From assembly GCA_016208425.1 (NCBI GenBank), contig JACQYA010000186.1, positions 1-51,741 of the forward strand: a DNA stretch of 51,741 bases. The letters run 5' to 3'. The stretch is from Betaproteobacteria bacterium. Its GTDB lineage: Bacteria > Pseudomonadota > Gammaproteobacteria > Burkholderiales > Rhodocyclaceae. Below are positions 43,019-51,368 of this stretch, in pieces. Below the pieces are notes generated by a model. That model had not been told where the DNA came from, did not search any database, and saw only the letters and a list, made by a program, of their open reading frames with translations. The position numbers were made by a program, and so were the translations under genes. Every line of letters begins with the position of its first letter. Within the stretch, counting starts at the first letter, position 1.

Positions 43019-44947
43019 GTGAAAATCGCCAACTGTCCCTCCTGTGGCGCGCCGGTCGTCTTCCGCTCGGCGGTCTCGATCTACGCGATCTGCGAGTTTT
43101 GCCGCAGTACGCTGCTGCGGTGCGGCGAAGACTTGCAAAATCTCGGGCGCATGGCCGATCTGCTGGAGGATGCCTCTCCTATCCAGATCGGCAGCGCAGG
43201 CGTTTTTAGCGGCGAGCGCTTCGCCGTCGTCGGGCGCATCCAGCTACAGCACCAATCGGGCATCTGGAACGAGTGGCATATCCTCTTCGACGAGGGCGGC
43301 AGCGGCTGGCTTTCCGAAGCCGGCGGAGAATACGTGGTGAGTTCGCTGACGGCGGTCAGCGAGCCGCTGCCGGCATTCGAGACGCTATCGCCGGAAATGC
43401 CGGTCACCCTCGCAGGCCGCAATTTCCGCGTAACCGACCTCGAATCGGCCCGCTGCATCGCCGGGCAGGGGGAATTGCCGTTCAAGGTCGACGCCGGCTA
43501 CGACGTCAACACCGCCGACCTGCGCGGCGACGACCGTTTTGTCACGCTGGATTACAGCGAGACGCCGCCACTCGTCTTCGTCGGGCAGCCAACACCTTTC
43601 GCCGAATTGAAGCTGGCCAATCTCAAAGCGCCGCACGACCCGTCCTCCGACGGCACGCCCCTGATCAAGGTGCGCGCTTTCAACTGCCCGCACTGCGCCT
43701 CGCCGCTCGCCGTTCATTCGGCCGCCATCGAGAGCGTCGCCTGCGACAGTTGCGGCTCGGTTATCGGCATCGACAACGAGAACGTCCGGTTGCTGGCGCG
43801 CGCCGCCCAGACCCTGCGCGAAACGCCGTGGCTACCGCTCGGCAGCAAGGGCGCGCTGCACGGCGTCAAGTGGGAAGCCATCGGCTTTTTGCGCCGAAAA
43901 ACGGTCTCGGACGGCATCGACTACCTTTGGTCGGAGACTCTGCTCTTCAACGCGCAGCAGGGTTTTGCCTGGCTCACCGAATACCGGGGACACTGGAACT
44001 TCGTGCGCATCCTTTCGCAGCCCCCATCGGTCGGTCGCGGCCAGAAGAAGTTCCGGTTCAAAAGAGAAGAATTCAATCTCTTCAGTAGAGCCAAGGCCGA
44101 AGTCACTTACGTCGTCGGCGAGTTCTACTGGCGCGTCGCCGTCGGCGAAACGGCGCAGGTCGACGACTACATCAGCCCGCCGCTGATGCTCTCGCGCGAA
44201 GTCACCGAAAAGGAAGCGACCTGGTCGCAGGGCGAATATCTGGATGCGGAGGAATTGCGCGCCGCATTCAAGGTAGGCGAACCCGCGCCGAAGCAAAGCG
44301 GCGTTTACGCCAACCAGCCCAACCTGCTGGTCGAGCGCCATCGCGGCGTCTGCCGCCTGTTCTGGAAGCTGGCGGCGCTGGCCACCGTGCTGCAACTGTT
44401 CTTCCACTTTGTTCTCGCTTCCCACCTCATTTTCAGGCAGCAGATCGTGTTGTCGCCGCAAAATGAAGAAGGCGCCAGAACGACCCATGAATTTGTGCTG
44501 AAAAGCCGCGCCCGCGCCTTGCTCGTTCGCCACAGCACGGACGTGGACAACAACTGGCTGTCGCTCACCACCACGCTGATCGAAAAAAACAGCGGCGAAG
44601 CATATCAAGGCGCGCAGGAAATCGGCTACTACAAAGGCGTGGACGACGGCGAAAGCTGGTCCGAGGGAAACCGGTCGGACGAGATCGTCTTCAAGGGGAT
44701 TCCCGCCGGCAGCTACACGCTGGCCGTCGAGCACGAACTCGGCCCGGACAAGCGCGACGCCGTGATCGATACGATAGAAGTCGTGCGCGACCCGGCCGGC
44801 TGGTCGAACTACGTGCTGGCGCTGATCTTCCTCGCCGTCTTCCCGCTGTTCTCGCGCTGGCGGCGCAACGCTTTCGAGGCGCGGCGCTGGAGCGAAAGCG
44901 GTGGGGATAGCGACGCGGGTAGCGAAAGCGCGGGCGACGAAGGCTGA
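43019..44947 (+). CDS. DUF4178 protein with two zinc ribbons and two membrane helices
   Basis: A 642-residue protein. It opens with a zinc ribbon (CPSCGAP...CEFC), followed by a DUF4178 domain (about 50-190; FAVVGRIQLQHQSGIWNEWHILFDEG...GWLSEAGGEY). A second zinc ribbon (CPHCASP...CDSCGS, about 222-246) and a second DUF4178 domain (about 270-420) come next. Membrane helices are at about 445-465 and 603-620, enclosing an extracytoplasmic Ig-like part. The tail is acidic and Ser/Gly-rich. Translation starts at a GTG (43019), 25 bp after the SPFH gene. The duplicated ribbon-DUF4178 layout is seen directly; no function is established for the domain. It probably forms a complex with the SPFH and DUF350 proteins. 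Confidence 0.86.
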   Translation: MKIANCPSCGAPVVFRSAVSIYAICEFCRSTLLRCGEDLQNLGRMADLLEDASPIQIGSAGVFSGERFAVVGRIQLQHQSGIWNEWHILFDEGGSGWLSEAGGEYVVSSLTAVSEPLPAFETLSPEMPVTLAGRNFRVTDLESARCIAGQGELPFKVDAGYDVNTADLRGDDRFVTLDYSETPPLVFVGQPTPFAELKLANLKAPHDPSSDGTPLIKVRAFNCPHCASPLAVHSAAIESVACDSCGSVIGIDNENVRLLARAAQTLRETPWLPLGSKGALHGVKWEAIGFLRRKTVSDGIDYLWSETLLFNAQQGFAWLTEYRGHWNFVRILSQPPSVGRGQKKFRFKREEFNLFSRAKAEVTYVVGEFYWRVAVGETAQVDDYISPPLMLSREVTEKEATWSQGEYLDAEELRAAFKVGEPAPKQSGVYANQPNLLVERHRGVCRLFWKLAALATVLQLFFHFVLASHLIFRQQIVLSPQNEEGARTTHEFVLKSRARALLVRHSTDVDNNWLSLTTTLIEKNSGEAYQGAQEIGYYKGVDDGESWSEGNRSDEIVFKGIPAGSYTLAVEHELGPDKRDAVIDTIEVVRDPAGWSNYVLALIFLAVFPLFSRWRRNAFEARRWSESGGDSDAGSESAGDEG

Positions 44948-44948
44948 C

Positions 44949-45095
44949 ATGCTCAAGAGCAACCTGATCGCCGGACTGCTCGCGCTGCTTCTGTTCGCCC
45001 ACGCCCAGTACCAGGGATGGAACCTCTTCGACCGCGAGGCCTCCGCACAGACCTCGCGCGTCTCCGGCGGCAACGCCCGGAACACTCACAAGTAG
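44949..45095 (+). CDS. 48-residue single-pass membrane peptide
   Basis: A 48-residue peptide (start MLKSNLIAGLLALLLFAH) whose ATG lies one base after the stop of the DUF4178 gene, so translational coupling is likely. It has one membrane segment (residues about 5-20) and a polar tail. The segment could be read as a signal peptide ending near HAQ. I do not recognise a family, but small membrane peptides at this place in DUF350-SPFH-DUF4178 clusters would be natural subunits. The tight spacing supports it as a real gene. Confidence 0.65.
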   Translation: MLKSNLIAGLLALLLFAHAQYQGWNLFDREASAQTSRVSGGNARNTHK

Positions 45096-45157
45096 ACAGT
45101 CCCCAACCCGCCGGCTCCCGCGCCGCCCAAGCAACACCCCTTCAATCTGGAGAAACC

Positions 45158-45778
45158 ATGGTTCCGCACCCCACCCGTCTTGTTCCGGCTCTGATTTTGA
45201 CCACGCTGCTCGCTTCCTGCGCGACGATGAGCCTGGAAGAGTGCAAGGTCGCCAACTGGCACGAGGTCGGCCAGCGCGACGGGCTGGACGGCAAACCTCT
45301 TTCTTTGCTGAACACACGCACCGCAGACTGCGCCGAGGCCAATATCCGGGTCGACAGCGCGGCGTATATCGGCGGGCGCGATAGTGGCTTGCGGACGTTT
45401 TGTCGCGTCGAGAACGCAGCCCCGTTCGGCCTGAAAGGCGGCGTCTACGAGGGCGTCTGCCCGCCCCGGATCGACGGCGAGTTCAGGCGCAGATTCCAGG
45501 CCGGACACGATGTCCATGCCGCCCGGGCAGAGCTGGACCGGATCGGAAACCGCATCCAGTCGCAAGAACAGCGCTTGCGTACCCTGAACCGGGACGAGGA
45601 CAGGCGGCTGCGCGACGCAAACAAAGACGAAGATCGCAGGAGAATCAGACGGGATATCGACGACGAACGGCGGCGCGTCCGCGACGAGCTGCGCGACCTC
45701 GACCGCCACCTGCACCGCGCCCGCGACAACCTGCGCGAAGCCGAGTGGACGCTGGAACGGGTTCAAAACTCGCGCTGA
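45158..45778 (+). CDS. DUF2799 lipoprotein with charged coiled-coil tail
   Basis: A 206-residue exported lipoprotein: signal peptide with lipobox LLAS|C at about residue 21 (TTLLASCATMS). The DUF2799 domain follows (about 25-105), with CKVANWHEVGQRDGLDG, CAEANIRVDSAAYIGGRDSGL and a paired cysteine in FC and VC. The last 90 residues are almost all Arg, Asp and Glu in a heptad-like pattern, predicting a long coiled coil. The start at 45158 has GGAG four bases upstream. It follows the DUF4178 module on the same strand with a 62-bp gap and may be an outer-membrane or periplasmic partner; that link is inference. Confidence 0.85.
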   Translation: MVPHPTRLVPALILTTLLASCATMSLEECKVANWHEVGQRDGLDGKPLSLLNTRTADCAEANIRVDSAAYIGGRDSGLRTFCRVENAAPFGLKGGVYEGVCPPRIDGEFRRRFQAGHDVHAARAELDRIGNRIQSQEQRLRTLNRDEDRRLRDANKDEDRRRIRRDIDDERRRVRDELRDLDRHLHRARDNLREAEWTLERVQNSR

Positions 45779-45816
45779 ATGTTGGTGCGCGGTAGCCTGC
45801 CTGAGTTTCAAGCAGA

Positions 45817-45846
45817 TTGCACACCGTCAACTGAGTTTTTTAGGAT
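45817..45846 (+). promoter_or_regulatory. Possible sigma-70 promoter for the clpX-like gene
   Basis: TTGCAC (45817-45822), an 18-bp spacer and TAGGAT (45841-45846) form a plausible -35/-10 pair in the 140-bp gap before the ClpX-like gene, where the DNA is AT-richer. No stress-type promoter was recognised. The prediction rests on hexamer matches alone. Confidence 0.35.
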
Positions 45847-45918
45847 GATCGCGGTTTCGGAAACGGTTTACAAGGATTGGCACTTTAGCGACTATGCTCC
45901 CTTGACGGTCGATAACGA

Positions 45919-46959
45919 TTGGACGCCATCTTGCTAACCCGCGATACGACGCCGAGCGCAATTGTGCGCTATCTCGACCAATATGTGATCGGCCAGGAAG
46001 AGGCCAAAAAGATCGTCGCGGTCGCCGTTTACTCGCATTACCGGAAAATTTCCGCAGCCAGGAAGATCGCCGGCGAGATCGCCAAGAGCAACGTCCTGCT
46101 GATCGGCCCTTCCGGCACCGGCAAGACGCTGTTGTGCGACACGCTGTCGAAAATGCTCGATGTGCCGTTCGTCACCGCCGACGCCACATCGCTGGCACAG
46201 ACGAAATACGTCAACGAAGAAATCGAAGCCGTCTTGCAACGGCTGGTGGATAGAGCGAACGGAAGCCTGGAGGCCGCCGGAAGCGGCATCGTCTTCATCG
46301 ACGAAATCGACAAGCTGAAATCGGCAAGCGGCGAATCGCGCGCCGTTTCGGGCGAAAGCGTGCAGCACGCCCTGCTCAAGATCATGGAAGGCTCCGCCGT
46401 CAAACTGAAGGGCGAACGCTACCTGGATACGGGCAAGATCCTGTTCATCTGCGGTGGCGTTTTTGTCGGCCTGGAAAAGATCATGTCCAGGACGCACGGC
46501 TTCGGATTCATCGCCACCACGGGCAGCGACGATCAGAACATTCTCGACCGGCTGAACAAGCGCGTCAAACCGGCCGACTTGTTCGAATTCGGCCTGATTC
46601 CCGAATTCACTGGGCGCCTGCCGGTCGTCGCCCACTTCCGAAGCCTGAGCAAGGAAATGCTGGTCAGGGTGATGACCGAACCGAAGAACTCGATTTACCA
46701 CCAGTATGTGGACATTTTCAGGAATGAAGGCGTCGAGCTGAACATCGCGCCCATCGTTTTCGAGCAGATTGCCGAGATCGCTATCGAATATAAAACCGGT
46801 GCACGCAGCCTGCGCGGCATATTCGAGGAACTGATGACCCCGATTCTTTATGTTATTCCAGACCACCCGGAAATAGGATCGGCGATCATCACATCCCTGT
46901 TCGAGAATCCCCGATTGCTGGCAAGAAGTCGAACAGTTGGTGGCGCGGCGCTGAAATGA
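45919..46959 (+). CDS. ClpX-like AAA+ protein lacking zinc-binding domain, with altered pore loops
   Basis: A 346-residue AAA+ ATPase clearly related to ClpX (YLDQYVIGQEEAKK, EFGLIPEFTGRLPVV, KTGARSLRGI). Walker A is at 63-70 (GPSGTGKT) and Walker B at 124-129 (IVFIDE); the arginine finger and sensor-2 arginine are present, so ATPase activity is expected. It lacks the N-terminal zinc-binding domain of ClpX. The pore-1 GYVG is KYVN (96-99), the pore-2 RDV is RAV (141-143), the RKH loop is missing by a deletion before FICGG, and the ClpP-docking IGF is replaced (THGFGFIA). The start is probably the TTG at 45919; homology begins ten codons later. This is a paralogue and not the housekeeping clpX, which would lie next to tig and clpP. 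Confidence 0.88.
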   Translation: MDAILLTRDTTPSAIVRYLDQYVIGQEEAKKIVAVAVYSHYRKISAARKIAGEIAKSNVLLIGPSGTGKTLLCDTLSKMLDVPFVTADATSLAQTKYVNEEIEAVLQRLVDRANGSLEAAGSGIVFIDEIDKLKSASGESRAVSGESVQHALLKIMEGSAVKLKGERYLDTGKILFICGGVFVGLEKIMSRTHGFGFIATTGSDDQNILDRLNKRVKPADLFEFGLIPEFTGRLPVVAHFRSLSKEMLVRVMTEPKNSIYHQYVDIFRNEGVELNIAPIVFEQIAEIAIEYKTGARSLRGIFEELMTPILYVIPDHPEIGSAIITSLFENPRLLARSRTVGGAALK

Positions 46960-47007
46960 GGCGGGTCGCGCTTTTGCGTTAAAATCGCCGCTCGCCCGCG
47001 CTCGGCC

Positions 47008-47036
47008 GGCCGGCTCTGAAGCCGGTTCCCTTTTTT
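47008..47036 (+). terminator. Intrinsic terminator after the clpX-like gene
   Basis: CCGGCT-ctga-AGCCGG (47010-47025) makes a perfect 6-bp stem that two G-U pairs may extend, followed by TTCCC and six T residues. It lies 50 bp after the stop of the ClpX-like gene and ends 13 bp before the thiD ATG. Confidence 0.6.
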
Positions 47037-47048
47037 CCCGCCTCTTCG

Positions 47049-47894
47049 ATGAAACAAATCCCACCACCGCCGACACCGCCCATCGTCCTTACCTTTGCCG
47101 CCAGCGACCCGACCGGCGGGGCGGGGATACAGGCCGATCTGATGACCCTCTCGGCGATGGGTTGCCACGCGCTTTCAGTGGTGACGGCGCTGACGGTTCA
47201 GGATACCGGGGGGGTCGATAGCGTTCTCGCCGTCGACTCCGAGTGGGTCGAAAATCAGGCGCGCGCGCTGCTCGAAGACATGCCGGTGGCGGCGTTCAAG
47301 ATCGGGCTGATGGGTAGCGTGGAGAATATCGCGGCGATAGCCGAAATATTGTCCGATTACCCGGACGTGCCGCTCGTGCTCGACCCGGTGCTCGCCTCCG
47401 GGCGGGGCGACGAGCTGGCCAGCGAGGACATGATTTCCGCGCTGCGCGAGCTGCTGCTGCCGCAAACGACGGTGCTGACGCCCAACACGCTCGAAGCGCG
47501 CCGCCTTGCCGACGACGGTGAAGACGAAAGCGCAGAAACCCTGCCGCTGATCGAATGTGCGCGCCGCATCCTGACTTTCGGCTGCGAATACGTTCTGCTC
47601 ACCGGAACCCACGACAACACGGCGCAAGTGGTGAATACGCTGTACAACGAGAGCGGCGTCGTGCGCAGCGATTCCTGGGAGCGCTTGCCGGGAAACTATC
47701 ACGGCTCGGGGTGTACGCTGGCCTCGGCGGTCGCCGCCTGTCTCGCCAATGGACTGTCGGTGGCGGACGCCGCGCGCAAGGCCCAAGGCTATACCTGGCA
47801 AGCGCTGGCCGCCGGTTTCCGGCCAGGCATGGGGCAATTCGTCCCGGATCGATTTTTCCGGGCACGCCACGGCCGCGCGGATGAAAATGCCTGA
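47049..47894 (+). CDS. thiD: Hydroxymethylpyrimidine/phosphomethylpyrimidine kinase
   Basis: A 281-residue ribokinase-fold enzyme phosphorylating HMP and HMP-P for thiamine synthesis. It has the N-terminal [17 protein letters not shown] substrate site, the [14 protein letters not shown] segment, [11 protein letters not shown], the ATP site LLTGTHD and the catalytic [17 protein letters not shown]. It overlaps thiE by 14 bases. No TPP riboswitch is visible in the short upstream region, so thiamine control, if any, lies elsewhere. Confidence 0.94.
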   Translation: MKQIPPPPTPPIVLTFAASDPTGGAGIQADLMTLSAMGCHALSVVTALTVQDTGGVDSVLAVDSEWVENQARALLEDMPVAAFKIGLMGSVENIAAIAEILSDYPDVPLVLDPVLASGRGDELASEDMISALRELLLPQTTVLTPNTLEARRLADDGEDESAETLPLIECARRILTFGCEYVLLTGTHDNTAQVVNTLYNESGVVRSDSWERLPGNYHGSGCTLASAVAACLANGLSVADAARKAQGYTWQALAAGFRPGMGQFVPDRFFRARHGRADENA

Positions 47895-48519
47895 AACACC
47901 GGCGCTACGCGGGCTCTATGCGATCACGCCCGAAGGGCTGGCGCCGGATATTCTGCTGGCGCGGGTCGAGGCCGTTCTGGCCGGAGGCGCGATCGTCGTT
48001 CAATATCGCGACAAGGGTGGCAACCCCATGCGGCGGTATAAGATCGCGAACGCCCTGCTGGCGCTTTGCCGGCGCCACGGCGCACGCCTGATCGTCAACG
48101 ACGACCTGGCGCTGGTGCTCGCCATCGACGCCGACGGCGCGCACCTCGGTGGCGAAGACGGCGACCTCGCCACCGCACGCCGCGCGCTCGGCGCCGGGAA
48201 ACTGCTCGGCGCCTCCTGCTACGGGGATTTCGGGCGGGCGCGCAGCGCGGCGGCGGCCGGTGCCGACTATGTCGCCTTCGGCGCGGTATACGCCTCGCCG
48301 ACCAAGCCGCACGCCCCGCGCGCTCCGCTGGATCTGTTTGCCCGCTGCCGCGACGAACTGCGCATTCCCGCTTGCGCCATCGGCGGGATCACGCCGGACA
48401 ACGCACCGCCGCTATTGGCCGCCGGCGCGGACATGCTGGCCGTCATCACCGATTTGTTCGAAGCGGCCGACATCCGGTCGCGCGCCGCAAGCTATCAACG
48501 ACTATTTGAGGAGAATTAG
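47881..48519 (+). CDS. thiE: Thiamine-phosphate synthase
   Basis: A 212-residue TIM-barrel enzyme joining HMP-PP and thiazole phosphate. The start at 47881 ([19 protein letters not shown]) overlaps thiD, indicating translational coupling. Motifs are VVQYRDKG (the pyrophosphate-site QxRxK), [49 protein letters not shown] and [16 protein letters not shown]. The stop is directly followed by the hemL ATG. Confidence 0.95.
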   Translation: MKMPETPALRGLYAITPEGLAPDILLARVEAVLAGGAIVVQYRDKGGNPMRRYKIANALLALCRRHGARLIVNDDLALVLAIDADGAHLGGEDGDLATARRALGAGKLLGASCYGDFGRARSAAAAGADYVAFGAVYASPTKPHAPRAPLDLFARCRDELRIPACAIGGITPDNAPPLLAAGADMLAVITDLFEAADIRSRAASYQRLFEEN

Positions 48520-49800
48520 ATGGATTCCCGCAACCAGCAGCTTTTTGAACGCGCCCAGCGCCATATTCCCGGCGGCGTGAATTCACCGGTTCGCGCCTTC
48601 CGCTCGGTCGGCGGCGTACCGCGCTTCTTCGTCGAAGGCAGTGGCTCGCGCGTCACCGACGCCGACGGCCAAAGCTATCTCGACTACGTGGGGTCATGGG
48701 GACCCCTGATCCTCGGTCACGCCCATCCCGAAGTCGTGCGCGCCGTCCAGGAAGCGGCGGCGAAGGGTCTGTCCTTCGGCGCGCCGACCGAACGGGAAGT
48801 CGAGATGGCCGACCTGCTCTGCGACCTGCTGCCCTCGCTCGACATGGTGCGCCTGGTCAGTTCTGGCACCGAGGCGACGATGAGCGCGATCCGCTTGGCG
48901 CGCGGCTACACCGGGCGCGACGTGCTCATCAAGTTCGAAGGCTGTTACCACGGACATTCCGACAGCCTGCTGGTGAAAGCCGGTTCGGGCATGCTCACCT
49001 TCGGCAATCCGAGTTCCGGCGGCGTGCCGGCCGACCTCGCCCAACACACGCTGGTGCTCGACTACAACAATATCGGACAGCTCGAAAACGCCTTTGCCGA
49101 GCACGGCGCGCGCATTGCGGCGGTGATCGTCGAGCCGGTGGTCGGCAACATGAACCTGATCGCCCCGCAACAAGCCTTTCTTAACGCCATGCGCGAGCAA
49201 TGCACGAAGCACGGCGCGGTGCTGATTTTCGACGAAGTGATGACCGGCTTCCGCGTCGGCCCCAAGTGCGCGCAAGATTATTACGGCATCGCGCCTGATC
49301 TGACGACACTCGGCAAGGTGATCGGCGGCGGCATGCCGGTCGGCGCTTTCGGCGGTCGGCGCGAAATCATGGAGCAGATCGCCCCGCTCGGCCCGGTCTA
49401 TCAGGCCGGCACGCTTTCGGGTAACCCGGTGGCGGTCGCCGCCGGGCTGGCGACGCTGAAACTGGTGCAAGCGCCCGGTTTCTACGAGACGCTGACGCTG
49501 CGCACCCGGCAGCTCACCGAGGGCATGGTCGCCGCTGCGGCCAAACATGGCGTCGCCTTCTCGGCGCAATCGGTCGGCGGCATGTTCGGACTCTACTTCC
49601 GCGCAAGCTGCCCGCAGACCTACGCTGAAGTGCTGGAGTGCGACAAAGAAGCTTTCAACCGCTTCTTCCACGCCATGCTGGACGCCGGACATTATTTTGC
49701 GCCATCAGCATTCGAGGCCGGCTTCGTCTCGGCGGCGCACAGCGAGGCCGACATTGCCGGCACGATAGCCGCAGCCGATGCTGTATTCCGCGCGTGGTAG
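48520..49800 (+). CDS. hemL: Glutamate-1-semialdehyde 2,1-aminomutase
   Basis: A 426-residue PLP enzyme making 5-aminolevulinate in the C5 pathway of tetrapyrrole synthesis. It has the N-terminal [29 protein letters not shown], the [10 protein letters not shown] segment, [12 protein letters not shown] and the PLP-lysine (about residue 266) in [17 protein letters not shown]. The ATG abuts the thiE stop, an order (thiD-thiE-hemL) common in betaproteobacteria. It faces convergent pth; the 235-bp gap between them holds a 10-base G-run at 49862-49871 and no clear terminator. Confidence 0.97.
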   Translation: MDSRNQQLFERAQRHIPGGVNSPVRAFRSVGGVPRFFVEGSGSRVTDADGQSYLDYVGSWGPLILGHAHPEVVRAVQEAAAKGLSFGAPTEREVEMADLLCDLLPSLDMVRLVSSGTEATMSAIRLARGYTGRDVLIKFEGCYHGHSDSLLVKAGSGMLTFGNPSSGGVPADLAQHTLVLDYNNIGQLENAFAEHGARIAAVIVEPVVGNMNLIAPQQAFLNAMREQCTKHGAVLIFDEVMTGFRVGPKCAQDYYGIAPDLTTLGKVIGGGMPVGAFGGRREIMEQIAPLGPVYQAGTLSGNPVAVAAGLATLKLVQAPGFYETLTLRTRQLTEGMVAAAAKHGVAFSAQSVGGMFGLYFRASCPQTYAEVLECDKEAFNRFFHAMLDAGHYFAPSAFEAGFVSAAHSEADIAGTIAAADAVFRAW

Positions 49801-50035
49801 CACGAAAAATCCGCCAGTTTTGGACGAAGGGGAGCTTGCTCCGACACACCACGAAAAGTCTGGGGGGGGGGTGGGCGTGGAGCAGATGGTCGCCTTTGTT
49901 TTAGAGAGCGGCGAGATAAGAGCGTCGTGCTGAAAGTCTCAAGGCGGGACGGGGCACGGAAACTGAGGGAGATTTTCTGCTTGACCGCCGTCGGGTTTTG
50001 ACCCGCCTGGCGCCACGATTTTGGCTTCGGCCTGT

Positions 50036-50617
50036 TCAAGCAACGGTTTTTACGTGAAGCTGCCGTTGCGCGCCGGCGTAATCTCCGGCGATCAGCTTCG
50101 GCGCGGCCAGCAGGCAGCGATCCAGCGCGCGATCGATCGATTCCTGTTCTTCGCGCCTCGGCGCTTTCAGCACGTAGTTGATCACTTCGGCGCGTTCGCC
50201 CGGATGTCCGATGCCCAGGCGAAGCCGCCAGAAATTGGGGGTCGATAGCTGTGCCTGGATGTCCTTCAGGCCGTTGTGCCCGCCGTTGCCGCCGCCCTGC
50301 TTGAGGCGGATGCCGCCGGGCGACAGGTCAAGCTCGTCGTGGACAACCAGAATTTCTTCGGCGACAATCTTGTAGAAGTGCGCCAAAGCCGCAACCGCCT
50401 GGCCGGAACGGTTCATGAAGGTGGTCGGTTGCAGCAGCCACAATTCGTCGCAGCGGCCGATGCGGCCGAAGAACTTGCTTTGCGGCGCAAGCACGGCCTT
50501 AAGTTCCCGCGCCAGGCGGTCGATGAACCAGAAACCGAGATTGTGACGGTTGTCCTCGTACTCGGCGCCGGGGTTGCCGAGACCGACGATCAGGCGGGGA
50601 GGTGGTGGATGGGGCAT
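50036..50617 (-). CDS. pth: Peptidyl-tRNA hydrolase
   Basis: A 193-residue enzyme releasing tRNA from prematurely ended peptidyl-tRNA. The catalytic His25 lies in NRHNLGFWF. The conserved [56 protein letters not shown] and LRLGIGHPG are all present. It follows rplY on the minus strand after a strong terminator, in the usual prs-rplY-pth order. Confidence 0.96.
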   Translation of the reverse strand: MPHPPPPRLIVGLGNPGAEYEDNRHNLGFWFIDRLARELKAVLAPQSKFFGRIGRCDELWLLQPTTFMNRSGQAVAALAHFYKIVAEEILVVHDELDLSPGGIRLKQGGGNGGHNGLKDIQAQLSTPNFWRLRLGIGHPGERAEVINYVLKAPRREEQESIDRALDRCLLAAPKLIAGDYAGAQRQLHVKTVA

Positions 50618-50634
50618 GGGTATCTCCGCAAAAG

Positions 50635-50676
50635 AACAAGCCGCCGCAGGCAGCGTATGCCGGACGGCGGCTTGTT
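50635..50676 (-). terminator. Intrinsic terminator between rplY and pth
   Basis: Perfect 12-bp arms, AACAAGCCGCCG (50635-50646) and CGGCGGCTTGTT (50665-50676), enclose an 18-base loop. On the minus strand the stem is followed by CTTTTGC. It lies 16 bp after rplY and should end most prs-rplY transcripts before pth. Confidence 0.8.
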
Positions 50677-50692
50677 ATCTGGGCGCAGAAAA

Positions 50693-51298
50693 TCAGGCGC
50701 TTGCCGCTTCGCCCTCGGCCGCCGCGTCGCCGCCACCCTTCTTGAGATTGATCGCCGCGACCACATGGTCGTCGCCATGCACGACCGGCTTGACGCCCGC
50801 CGGGAAGGTCAGTTGCGAAACGTGGATCGACTGGCCGGCTTGCAGATCCTTGAGGTCGACTTCGATGTAGGCCGGCAGATCCTGCGGCAGGCAGGAAACG
50901 TCGATTTCGCCCATCACATGCGAGACGTTGCCGCCACTGAGCTTGACGCCCGGCGCGATGTCGGCGTTAACGAAGTGCAGCGGCACTTTCTGGTGCACAA
51001 CGTGCGTGGTATCGACGCGCAGGAAGTCGCAATGCAGCACCAGCGGCTTGTACTGGTGGACTTGCGAGTCGCGCAGCAGCACGGTCTCGGTGGCGCCGTC
51101 GATATTCAGCGTCAGCACGGACGAGTGGAATGTTTCCTTGCGCAGACTAAGCAGAATCGTGTTGTGATCGAGTTCGATCATCGTCGGGGCGGCGGTTCCA
51201 CCGTAAACGATGGCCGGAACCTTGTTGGCGCGGCGCAGGCGGCGGCTCGCTCCGGACCCCTGCAGCGTGCGCTTTTGCGCGTTGAGTTCAAATTTCAT
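50693..51298 (-). CDS. rplY: 50S ribosomal protein L25, long (Ctc/TL5) form
   Basis: A 201-residue 5S-rRNA-binding protein. The N-terminal L25 domain (ELNAQKRTLQGSGASRRLRRANKVPAIVYGG) is followed by the TL5-type beta domain (DFLRVDTTHVVHQKVPLHFVN, IEVDLKDLQAGQSIHVSQL) and a short Ala/Glu-rich tail. It lies between prs and pth with an intrinsic terminator on each side. Confidence 0.96.
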   Translation of the reverse strand: MKFELNAQKRTLQGSGASRRLRRANKVPAIVYGGTAAPTMIELDHNTILLSLRKETFHSSVLTLNIDGATETVLLRDSQVHQYKPLVLHCDFLRVDTTHVVHQKVPLHFVNADIAPGVKLSGGNVSHVMGEIDVSCLPQDLPAYIEVDLKDLQAGQSIHVSQLTFPAGVKPVVHGDDHVVAAINLKKGGGDAAAEGEAASA

Positions 51299-51318
51299 GG
51301 ACAGCTCCTGGTTGACAC

Positions 51319-51349
51319 AAAAAACCCCTGTCCGCGACCAGACAGGGGG
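51319..51349 (-). terminator. Intrinsic terminator between prs and rplY
   Basis: On the minus strand CCCCTGTC-(8-base loop)-GACAGGGG is followed by six T residues, 20 bp after the prs stop. This is a clear intrinsic terminator, although partial read-through into rplY is usual in this arrangement. Confidence 0.85.
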
Positions 51350-51368
51350 TTGAGAAAATCTTGTCGCT

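Noticed and set aside
46960-47048. TPP riboswitch in front of thiD
   Set aside because: The gap is only 89 bp, is filled by a terminator-like hairpin, and lacks the CUGAGA and other conserved TPP-aptamer segments.
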